Assembly: GCA_026982555.1 (NCBI GenBank)
Contig: JALSGT010000141.1
Coordinates: forward strand, 1 to 44,415
Origin: Chromatiales bacterium
GTDB lineage: Bacteria > Pseudomonadota > Gammaproteobacteria > SZUA-152
Direction of reading: 5' to 3'
Length of the DNA: 44,415 bases
Shown: positions 27,380-34,958 of the stretch, one piece after another
Position numbering within the stretch: the stretch's first letter is position 1
Layout: each line of letters starts with the position of its first letter
Notes under the pieces: model-generated
Databases searched by the model: none
What the model was told of the DNA's origin: nothing
Seen by the model: only the letters and a program-made list of their open reading frames with translations
Position numbers and translations under genes: made by a program

Positions 27380-28954
27380 ATGCAGGAAATTATTCAACTA
27401 ACACTGAACTATCTTCGCGGGATATGGCGTTTCAGATGGTACGCGATGCTGCTGGCATGGGTGATACCCATGATTGGCTGGGTTGTTATATCGAAGATTC
27501 CCGATCAATACGCGGCTAATGCTCGCGTACTTGTGGACACTGATTCCATTTTGCGACCATTGTTGCGCGGGCTTACCGTGGAGACCAATGTTCAACTGCG
27601 ATTGGGGTTGATGACCCGTACGTTATTGAGTCGGCCTAACCTGGAAAAGGTGGCCCGTATGACGGATCTTGATTTGCATGCGAAAACGCCGGATGAGATG
27701 GAGGCATTGTTGGATGATCTATCAAAAAAAATCCGCATTAGCAGTGCCAGAGGGGCTAATCTTTATACGATTTCATACACTCACTCTGATCCGGAAATGG
27801 CGAAAGAAGTTGTTAGGTCGCTGTTAACTATTTTTGTGGAAAATACCCTGGGTGATACCCGGCAGGATTCTGATGCGGCGCAAAAGTTTCTTGGCCAGCA
27901 AATAATGGAATATGAGAAACGGCTTGTCGAAGCAGAGAATCGTATCAAGGAATTCAAGCGGAAGAATGTTGCATTGATGCCGCGGGCTGGTCAGGATTAT
28001 TTTGAATTGCTACAGGAATCCCGTGCGCGCCTGGAACAGGCAAAACTGGAATTGCAGGAAGTGACTAACCGGCGAGATGAACTCAGGCGACAACTTGTCG
28101 GTGAAGAACCGGTCTTTGGATTTGGAAACACCAAAGCCGTCAGCCATCAGCTGGATGGACGTATTTCCAAACTACAAGATCGACTGGATGATTTACTGTT
28201 GCAGTTTACCGAAGAGCATCCTGATGTTATTGCGGTCAGAACGATGTTGGAAAATATGGAAAATCAGCGTGAGCAGGATCAGAAAAACCCTGCGTTGAGT
28301 TTTCAGTCGAATGATCAATCGATGGAGCAAAACCCGGTTTACCAACAAACGAAAATTTCGCTCGGACAAGCTGAGGCGAGTGTCGTTTCTTTGCAGGCGC
28401 GGGTTAAAGAGTATGCCCAGCGGATTGATGAGCTGGCTTCAAAAGTTGACACCATTCCGGAGATCGAAGCACAGCTAAAGAGCTTGAATCGTGACTATGC
28501 GCTGAACAAAAGTAATTATGACATATTGGTTGGGCGTCTCGAATCGGCAAAATTGTCCGAAAAAGCAGAAAGAACGGGAGATGATGTTAAATTCAAAGTT
28601 GTAGATCCACCGCGAGTGCCGTCGCTGCCTTCTGGCCCGAATCGCCTGGCACTTGACACATTGGCGCTGCTTGCGGGTATTGCGGGTGGTATCGGGCTTG
28701 CGTTTCTTTTATCTCAAATCCGTCCGGCATTCTATGATCATCGCACCTTGCAGGAGTTTGCAGGGGTTCCGGTTTTTGGTGTTGTGAGCCGCTTATGGAC
28801 CCCTAAGCTGCTGCGACGCAAGCGCCTGGAATTTGCGGTTTTTGTGGGTGTCGGGATCGTTTTGCTCTTTGTGTATGGTGGTGTGATGTTATTTCAAAGC
28901 ATTGATTTTACTCAGGCTTCATTGCTGGCGGAAACATTGAAGGAAAAGATATGA
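27380..28954 (+). CDS. XrtA/PEP-CTERM-type chain length determinant (Wzz/Wzc N-terminal family)
   Basis: A 524-residue polysaccharide co-polymerase of the inner membrane. The first transmembrane helix (about 18-38) is followed by a large periplasmic region with long coiled coil (about 165-400, QQIMEYEKRLVEAENRIKEF and similar). The PxxP-type segment VDPPRVPSLPSGPNRL precedes a second helix (about 420-440). A third hydrophobic segment lies near 485-505. It would set polymer length with the tyrosine kinase encoded next; the two genes overlap by 4 nt (ATGA at 28951). TIGR03007 by resemblance. Confidence 0.92.
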   Translation: MQEIIQLTLNYLRGIWRFRWYAMLLAWVIPMIGWVVISKIPDQYAANARVLVDTDSILRPLLRGLTVETNVQLRLGLMTRTLLSRPNLEKVARMTDLDLHAKTPDEMEALLDDLSKKIRISSARGANLYTISYTHSDPEMAKEVVRSLLTIFVENTLGDTRQDSDAAQKFLGQQIMEYEKRLVEAENRIKEFKRKNVALMPRAGQDYFELLQESRARLEQAKLELQEVTNRRDELRRQLVGEEPVFGFGNTKAVSHQLDGRISKLQDRLDDLLLQFTEEHPDVIAVRTMLENMENQREQDQKNPALSFQSNDQSMEQNPVYQQTKISLGQAEASVVSLQARVKEYAQRIDELASKVDTIPEIEAQLKSLNRDYALNKSNYDILVGRLESAKLSEKAERTGDDVKFKVVDPPRVPSLPSGPNRLALDTLALLAGIAGGIGLAFLLSQIRPAFYDHRTLQEFAGVPVFGVVSRLWTPKLLRRKRLEFAVFVGVGIVLLFVYGGVMLFQSIDFTQASLLAETLKEKI

Positions 28955-29820
28955 GTTCTATCGAACGTATGGTTGAGAAGCTGAAATCATCGTCCTCCAC
29001 TGGAGGAGGGCAGCATAAGATGGTGGAACGAAAACCTGCTGGCAGAACACACCCGGTACCTGGTGATGCAGCAAAGCAACGCACAGCCGGTTTTATCGAT
29101 ATCGATATGAGAAAGCTGGAGAGTGTTGGTTTTATTGCCCCGCCTAAGGATCGTGCAAAACTGGCAGAAGAATATCGTCGAATCAAGAGGCCGTTGCTGA
29201 GCAATGCTTTTGGCAGGAATGCGGATGCTGTTGAGTTGGGAAATGTGATTATGGTTGCCAGTGCTATGTCGGGTGAAGGAAAAACATTCAATACCCTCAA
29301 CCTGGCCTTGAGCATGGCGAACGAAATGGATATTACCGTTCTGGTGGTCGATCTTGATGTTCTTAACCCGGCACTTACACGGTTGCTTGGGCTGGATGAA
29401 AAATCAGGGTTTACAGATGTACTCTCAGATCCTGATGTAACGCTTTCAGATGTCATTCTTTCTACTAATATGCCGAAGTTAAAGATATTGCCCGCCGGAA
29501 GCAGACATGCACAAGCAAACGAATTGTTGGCGAGTGAGCAAATGCAACGAGTGACCCATGAACTGGCAACACGTTATCCTGACAGAATTGTGATCTTTGA
29601 TGCCCCTCCTTTGTTGATGACCAGTGAAGCAAATGTGGTTGCAGGTTTGGTTGGCCAGGTATTGCTTGTTGTTGAGGCGGGTGAAACGCCGCAAAGCGCG
29701 GTTAAGGAAGCGGTGGCGTTGTTGGATGAGCGAAAAGTGATTGGTATTGTGCTGAACAAATACAAAGGCTCCGGCACGGGACAATACGGTGCTTATTATT
29801 GTGCGTACGGAGAGGAGTAA
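28951..29820 (+). CDS. XrtA-associated tyrosine autokinase (Wzc C-terminal/CpsD-like)
   Basis: A 289-residue cytoplasmic BY-kinase. Walker A is SAMSGEGKTF (about residue 105-114), Walker A' is VLVVDLDVLNPAL, and Walker B is RIVIFDAPPLL. The C terminus is a short tyrosine cluster (QYGAYYCAYGEE) that would be autophosphorylated, although it has only about four Tyr. Autophosphorylation of such kinases cycles EPS polymerisation. The start overlaps the chain-length gene stop (ATGA), giving translational coupling typical of split Wzc systems. TIGR03018 by resemblance. Confidence 0.92.
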   Translation: MSSIERMVEKLKSSSSTGGGQHKMVERKPAGRTHPVPGDAAKQRTAGFIDIDMRKLESVGFIAPPKDRAKLAEEYRRIKRPLLSNAFGRNADAVELGNVIMVASAMSGEGKTFNTLNLALSMANEMDITVLVVDLDVLNPALTRLLGLDEKSGFTDVLSDPDVTLSDVILSTNMPKLKILPAGSRHAQANELLASEQMQRVTHELATRYPDRIVIFDAPPLLMTSEANVVAGLVGQVLLVVEAGETPQSAVKEAVALLDERKVIGIVLNKYKGSGTGQYGAYYCAYGEE

Positions 29821-30136
29821 GGCCAGTGTTTTGTCCATGTGATGATAATGATAATGCTCGCAATTATCACATAGGGCGATTACCGGAGTCTGTCGAATTC
29901 AGGATGAAACTGTTTGGCAGCTACGCCTGTGTTTTTCTGCCCTCTGCTTTTACACAGTCGTGCGAATAATCCGTTTTGGCCCATTTTTCGATCATTTTCG
30001 TTAAGCATGTGCAATGTTCGCCTCAAGTGATCAAAAAAATGGATTCAAAATGGCTTTTTCCCGCTACAGCCACCTGAGCCTGACAGGCTCCTGGTTCGTT
30101 ATGTTGGTGATTCTATACCGGACAAATAATGGCTAT

Positions 30137-31612
30137 ATGCGGTTATGTGTTCAGGCTTTGGTGATTGTTCCACTGGTTTTGATATCTGCACCTGTACTTG
30201 CAGCACAGTTATCATTTAAGCCTTCTCTGGAGATCAGGGAAACTTACACAGACAATGTGACCTTTAGTGATCCGGGCAAAGCGGATTTTATCACTGAGAT
30301 TAATCCAAGTTTAGCATTACAGGCTGATGGCAACAGATTGAATGCGAGTGTCGGATATACGTTACAAAATATTTTTTATGCGAAAGGGTCGCGTCGAGAT
30401 ACCCGGTTTCATAACCTGGCCGCTGATGCAACGGCAGAATTAATCAATGATTTTGCTTTTCTGAACCTGAAGGCCAGCGATTCGCAGCGAGTGATTTCAC
30501 CCGCCGGAGGGTTGCCGCTGGATAATCTCAACGCGGCTAATCGCACCGATGTTTCTGCCCGGAGTATCAAGCCATACTTTAAAAAGCGTTTCGGCGGAAA
30601 AGCAGAAGGATCGGCCAGTTACTCTTATGAAACGTTGACTTATGGGGGAGGTGCATCGGATGCAGAAATTGAAGCAGTGACTGTTGAGCTTGATAGTGGC
30701 CCTTCTTTTCGGCGTATGTCCTGGTCGCTGAGTTATTCGCAAAATACAACAAAAAGAGAAGAAACAAGTAATTACAGCAGGGAGTCATCTGCACTTCAGG
30801 CGAGTTATCAAATTAATAAAAAACTGGGTGCCTTGTTTCGCGCGGGTAATGAACGCAATGATCTCGCGACTCCTCAAAACCAGGGCTTTCGAAACGGTTC
30901 CTATTATGCCTCTGGTATCAGTATTACACCGCATTCAACGTTTCGGGTTGATTTGTTGTCAGGAAACCGGTTGGATACCGCATCCATTTCCTGGGCTCCC
31001 ACGCGCCGAAGCGCATTGGATATTTCGTGGAGAGACCAAAAAGTAGGGCTGAATCCGGGTAAGGTCTGGCAGGGAGCTTTTCGAGTGATTAATCGACGTG
31101 CGACCTGGCGTGCCAGTTATCTTGAAGATACAACTTCGGTACAGGGTTTGCAGAGTTTGGGTTCAGGCACTCAAGGTGCTCAATCGGCTAATTTATCTTC
31201 CTCAGCACTTCCTTTGTCTGATGAGCTTTTTTTACGCAAACGTGCGCAAATGGACTTTGGGTACAAAACAGCAAAAAGCCTGATTAGCGTCGCCCTGTAT
31301 AATGAGCGCAGGGAGTTACTTGTGAGCAACGACAATCAGCAGCTACGTGGAGGTACCGTTTCCTGGCGCTGGCGCTTTGCTGCCCGCACTACCATGTTGT
31401 TGCGTTTCCGGGGCTTGAAAAGTGAGTACCCTGATGGTGCTGGTGCCCGTGTGGGTGCAAATCTTCGCAGTACAGAGATTAACTTTTCCCGGAAAATGGG
31501 GCGAAGTGCGGAAGGTAGTGTCATGGTGAGAAGCACATCCCAGGATGGTCTGGCTGGTGGGCGAAGTTACGATGAAAAAAGACTCAGTGTTGGTGTGAAG
31601 TGGGGATTTTAA
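30137..31612 (+). CDS. PEP-CTERM system-associated outer-membrane beta-barrel protein
   Basis: About 491 residues. A signal peptide (MRLCVQALVIVPLVLISAPVLA, cleavage before AQLSFKPS) is followed by alternating hydrophobic/hydrophilic beta strands to the C-terminal Phe (VGVKWGF), the hallmark of an outer-membrane barrel. Strands such as SLEIRETYTDNVTF and MDFGYKTAKSLISVALYNERREL are visible. It occupies the place of the TIGR03016 family between tyrosine kinase and downstream EPS genes and may form the export pore. The frame opens at 30014, but 30137 gives a clean signal peptide; no good Shine-Dalgarno supports any start, so this is uncertain. Confidence 0.8.
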   Translation: MRLCVQALVIVPLVLISAPVLAAQLSFKPSLEIRETYTDNVTFSDPGKADFITEINPSLALQADGNRLNASVGYTLQNIFYAKGSRRDTRFHNLAADATAELINDFAFLNLKASDSQRVISPAGGLPLDNLNAANRTDVSARSIKPYFKKRFGGKAEGSASYSYETLTYGGGASDAEIEAVTVELDSGPSFRRMSWSLSYSQNTTKREETSNYSRESSALQASYQINKKLGALFRAGNERNDLATPQNQGFRNGSYYASGISITPHSTFRVDLLSGNRLDTASISWAPTRRSALDISWRDQKVGLNPGKVWQGAFRVINRRATWRASYLEDTTSVQGLQSLGSGTQGAQSANLSSSALPLSDELFLRKRAQMDFGYKTAKSLISVALYNERRELLVSNDNQQLRGGTVSWRWRFAARTTMLLRFRGLKSEYPDGAGARVGANLRSTEINFSRKMGRSAEGSVMVRSTSQDGLAGGRSYDEKRLSVGVKWGF

Positions 31613-31692
31613 CGTTTGCCAATGGTTTGCTTGGCCCTGCTGATCTCTAACGATAATCAGTACAATAAATCTACAAAAAGGAAATCTTTGTC

Positions 31693-32829
31693 ATGAATAC
31701 CTCCACGATTATGTGCGTGGTTGGCGCCCGACCCAACTTCATGAAAATTGCGCCGGTTATGCGGGCATTAAAAACGTCGTCCATCCTGAAACCCTGTTTG
31801 GTACACACCGGCCAACATTATGATGCGGCAATGAAACACGCTTTTTTTGATCAGCTGGATATTCCTGAGCCGGATGTAGACCTGGGCGTAGGCTCGGGGA
31901 CACATGCAGTGCAAACCGCAGAGATTATGCTGCGGTTTGAACCTGTGCTGGACGAATATAAACCGGCAGCTATTCTGGTGGTCGGTGATGTTAATTCCAC
32001 CATTGCCTGTTCGCTGGTAGCGGCAAAGAAGGGGATACCCGTTATTCATGTGGAAGCGGGCCTGCGCAGCTACGACCGGGAAATGCCCGAAGAGATTAAT
32101 CGGGTACTCACTGATCAGATTTCCGATTTACTTTTTATTACTGAGTCGGATGCGGTGGCCAACCTTGAACGGGAAGGAATTGATCGTACCCGGGTCCATT
32201 TTGTGGGTAACGTGATGATCGACACATTGCGTCATCAGTTGGACAGCGCTACTTTGCCGGAAAAAACTTTATCACATGTGGCCAACAGTGAGGCATTATT
32301 GGAAAATGGTTATGCTTTGTTGACATTGCATCGACCGTCCAATGTGGACGATTCAGATATTCTTGAACGTTTGCTGAAAACCATGCAAACCATCAGCACT
32401 CAATTACCCATTGTGTTTCCTGTTCACCCCCGTACTCAGGCGTGTATCGAAAAATCCGGATTGAATGATGTGCTGGACGGTGCTGCCATTACCCGGTTAA
32501 CCCCGCTGGGTTATAAGGAGATGCTGGGGTTAATGGCCAACGCGCGAATGGTGTTGACAGACTCTGGGGGGATTCAGGAAGAAACCACTGCGTTGGGTGT
32601 TCCTTGTATTACACTGCGTGAAAATACAGAGCGACCCATTACGGTTGAGCAGGGAACCAATACCATTGTAGGAACCGATTCTGAAGCAATTCTGGCGGCG
32701 TTCAATGACACAATGGAAACCGGCGGAAAGGCGGGGCAGGTACCGGACAAATGGGATGGTAAAGCGGCTCAGCGTATTATTGACGTTATCGAAAACTGGC
32801 TGAATATGGCCACCCCTCATCAGAGATGA
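31693..32829 (+). CDS. wecB: UDP-N-acetylglucosamine 2-epimerase (non-hydrolysing)
   Basis: A 378-residue cytosolic enzyme interconverting UDP-GlcNAc and UDP-ManNAc. CVVGARPNFMKIAPV opens the protein; HTGQHYD, GDVNSTIACSLVA, HVEAGLRSYDREMPEEINR, LLTLHRPSNVDD, FPVHPRTQ and LTDSGGIQEETTALGVPCITLRENTERP are the family's active-site signatures. AAGGAAA precedes the ATG. It lies 80 nt after the barrel gene and 4 nt before the deacetylase gene. With the HexNAc dehydrogenase encoded in the divergent operon it could yield UDP-ManNAcA for the polymer. Confidence 0.95.
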   Translation: MNTSTIMCVVGARPNFMKIAPVMRALKTSSILKPCLVHTGQHYDAAMKHAFFDQLDIPEPDVDLGVGSGTHAVQTAEIMLRFEPVLDEYKPAAILVVGDVNSTIACSLVAAKKGIPVIHVEAGLRSYDREMPEEINRVLTDQISDLLFITESDAVANLEREGIDRTRVHFVGNVMIDTLRHQLDSATLPEKTLSHVANSEALLENGYALLTLHRPSNVDDSDILERLLKTMQTISTQLPIVFPVHPRTQACIEKSGLNDVLDGAAITRLTPLGYKEMLGLMANARMVLTDSGGIQEETTALGVPCITLRENTERPITVEQGTNTIVGTDSEAILAAFNDTMETGGKAGQVPDKWDGKAAQRIIDVIENWLNMATPHQR

Positions 32830-32833
32830 TCCA

Positions 32834-33676
32834 GTGACTCATCATACAATTACCAATTCAATGACTGTGGATGTGGAAGATTACTTTCAGGTTTCCGCTT
32901 TTGAAAAAGTTATTCCCCGCAGTGAATGGGACAACATTAGCGCACGAGTGGAGAAAAGTACCGAGCGGGTGCTTGATATGTTTGATGAAGCCAATGTGAA
33001 AGGTACTTTTTTTATGCTGGGTTGGGTGGCGGAGCGTTACCCGGGTTTGGTGAAGCGTATTGTTGCCGATGGCCATGAGTTGGCCAGCCATGGTTATTCA
33101 CATATACGTGTTGTCAATCAGAAGCCACCGGAGTTTTTTGACGATATTGTGCGTACTAAAAAATTACTGGAAGATATGTCCGGTCAGGAAGTGCGTGGTT
33201 ACCGTGCCGCAAGTTATTCCATTGGTGCCAAAAACCTCTGGGCACTCGATAAATTAAAAGAAGCAGGTTACGTTTACAGTTCCAGCATTTACCCCATTAA
33301 ACATGATTTATACGGTATGCCGGAGGCGCCGCGTTTTTCATTCCGGCCCCGTGGCGATGATGGCATTCTTGAAGTTCCGGTGACGACGGTGGAGGTGTTG
33401 AATAAAAAGCTTCCGTGTGGCGGCGGCGGTTATTTCCGGCTTTACCCTTATGCAGTTTCACGTATGGCTATGCGCAGAGTGAATCGGCATGATGGTCAGT
33501 CCGGTGTTTTTTATTTTCATCCCTGGGAAATTGATCCGGGACAGCCCCGCCAAAGAGGTATCAGTGCCAAAACACGATTTCGACATTATCTTAATCTTGG
33601 GCGCATGGAAAAACGGTTGAAAAGATTGCTCAGGGACTTTCAGTGGGATCGGATGGATAAGGTATTTCTCGAATAG
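32834..33676 (+). CDS. XrtA/PEP-CTERM-type polysaccharide deacetylase (NodB fold)
   Basis: A 280-residue carbohydrate esterase family 4-like protein. The metal/catalytic motifs are TVDVEDYFQ (Asp-Asp region, about residues 11-19), ASHGYSH (about 85-91) and GYRAASYSIG. The C-terminal FYFHPWEIDPGQPR matches the PEP-CTERM deacetylase family (TIGR03006 by resemblance). It would remove N-acetyl groups from amino sugars of the EPS. There is no signal peptide, so it may act on cytoplasmic-side intermediates. GTG start at 32834, 4 nt after wecB; an ATG at 32861 is an alternative but would cut into the first motif's flank. Confidence 0.9.
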   Translation: MTHHTITNSMTVDVEDYFQVSAFEKVIPRSEWDNISARVEKSTERVLDMFDEANVKGTFFMLGWVAERYPGLVKRIVADGHELASHGYSHIRVVNQKPPEFFDDIVRTKKLLEDMSGQEVRGYRAASYSIGAKNLWALDKLKEAGYVYSSSIYPIKHDLYGMPEAPRFSFRPRGDDGILEVPVTTVEVLNKKLPCGGGGYFRLYPYAVSRMAMRRVNRHDGQSGVFYFHPWEIDPGQPRQRGISAKTRFRHYLNLGRMEKRLKRLLRDFQWDRMDKVFLE

Positions 33677-33731
33677 GGCACCTTTCCAAATTAAAAATAA
33701 AATGAGATATTGCACAGGAGCAGGATGGGAC

Positions 33732-34799
33732 GTGTCGGAAACATCAATAGAAATAAAAGAACTGGAGAGTCAATCGATACAGTGTTGGGATGCCTTTGTG
33801 GAGGCATGTCCTGAGGCCACGTTTTTTCATCGTGCGGGCTGGAAAAAGGCGATTGAAGAAGGTATGGGACATCGCGCCTATTTTTTGTATGCAGAGCGTA
33901 ATGGCAATATTGAAGGCGTATTACCGTTGGGACATGTCAAAAGTTTTCTGTTTGGTAATGCGCTGATGTCTGCACCCTTTTGTGTGTATGGAGGAATTGC
34001 CGCTTATTCAGATGCAGCACGCGTCGCGTTGCACCAAGCGGCAGAAAAGCTGGCACATCGTCTTGGCGTGGATTATCTCGAAATGCGCAATGCACAGTTT
34101 GCGCAGACTGAATTATCTGAGTCACAGCTGCCGAATGAAAACTGGCTGGAAAAAGAACTGTATGTGACTTTCCGAAAAGAAATTGACCCCGATGCGGAAA
34201 AAAATCTGCTTTCCATTCCACGTAAACAACGGGCCGTTGTGCGTAAAGGCATCAAAGCGGCACTCACCAGCGAAATAGATACGGATATTCATCGTTTTTA
34301 CGATGCTTATGCACAGAGCGTCAGAAACCTGGGGACACCGGTGTTTCCGAAAAAGTTTTTCACCGTGTTGCGTGATGTGTTTGGCGAGCATTGTGAAATA
34401 TTAACCGTGGTTAAGGAGGGGCGGCTCATCAGCAGCGTGATGAGTTTTTATTTTCGCGACGAGGTACTGCCTTATTATGGAGGCGGGACCAGTGAAGCAC
34501 GCACCGTTAAAGGCAATGATTTTATGTATTGGGAGCTTATGCGACGGGCAGGTGAACGCGGCATTCGCATTTTTGATTATGGACGCAGCAAGCTGGGCAC
34601 CGGGTCTTATAGCTTCAAGAAAAACTGGGGGTTTGAGCCTGAGCCTTTGAAATATGAATATCTACTGGTGAAAGCAAGTGAGATTCCAGATGTAAACCCA
34701 TTGAATCCCAAGTACCGATTATTTATCAATGCCTGGAAAAGGCTTCCTTTGCCTGTTTCAAAATTTGTGGGGCCATTTATTTCCCGCAATTTGGGATAG
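33732..34799 (+). CDS. FemAB-family protein of XrtA/PEP-CTERM loci
   Basis: About 355 residues of the FemAB/GNAT-like superfamily, which transfer aminoacyl or acyl groups. Visible pieces are FHRAGWKKAIEEGMGHRAYFLYAERNGNIEGVLPLGHVKS near the start, the GGGTSEARTVKGNDFMYWELMRRAGERGIRIFDYGRSKLGTGSYSFKKNWGFEP block typical of FemAB proteins at PEP-CTERM loci (TIGR03019 by resemblance). Start: GTG 33732 follows GGAG (33718-33721) and is preferred to ATG 33702, which has no binding site. Role in the EPS is unknown; peptide or acyl decoration is plausible. Last gene of the operon here, followed by two hairpins. Confidence 0.88.
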   Translation: MSETSIEIKELESQSIQCWDAFVEACPEATFFHRAGWKKAIEEGMGHRAYFLYAERNGNIEGVLPLGHVKSFLFGNALMSAPFCVYGGIAAYSDAARVALHQAAEKLAHRLGVDYLEMRNAQFAQTELSESQLPNENWLEKELYVTFRKEIDPDAEKNLLSIPRKQRAVVRKGIKAALTSEIDTDIHRFYDAYAQSVRNLGTPVFPKKFFTVLRDVFGEHCEILTVVKEGRLISSVMSFYFRDEVLPYYGGGTSEARTVKGNDFMYWELMRRAGERGIRIFDYGRSKLGTGSYSFKKNWGFEPEPLKYEYLLVKASEIPDVNPLNPKYRLFINAWKRLPLPVSKFVGPFISRNLG

Positions 34800-34851
34800 T
34801 ACCCCGGCCTTTAGGGTTGCCCTGAAAAAGCGCCACTTATCGTTATCTAAA

Positions 34852-34868
34852 GTACCGGCTGGTGGTAC
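34852..34868. repeat. Small inverted repeat after the EPS operon
   Basis: GTACC (34852-34856) and GGTAC (34864-34868) bracket a 7-nt loop. It is a weak stem 7 nt before the strong hairpin that follows. Confidence 0.4.
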
Positions 34869-34875
34869 AGAGGAG

Positions 34876-34909
34876 CAGGACCATTCGCGGCGAGACGCGA
34901 ATGGTCCTG
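34876..34909. terminator. Perfect 14-bp hairpin between femAB and the beta-propeller gene
   Basis: CAGGACCATTCGCG (34876-34889) is exactly complementary to 34896-34909, with a 6-nt GCGAGA loop. It lies 77 nt after femAB and 50 nt beyond the stop of the convergent beta-propeller gene, the right place for a bidirectional terminator, but neither side has a T run. Could also be an mRNA-protecting or repetitive palindrome. Confidence 0.6.
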
Positions 34910-34958
34910 AATGTTGGCACAGACTCACTGAAGCTGATAATTAGTGCATAACAATGTA

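Noticed and set aside
29838-29874. ATGTGAT...ATCACAT inverted repeat after the tyrosine kinase gene
   Set aside because: Seven pairs with a long repetitive loop and no T run; noted as a possible weak hairpin in a 193-nt (or longer) intergenic gap, not strong enough for a feature.
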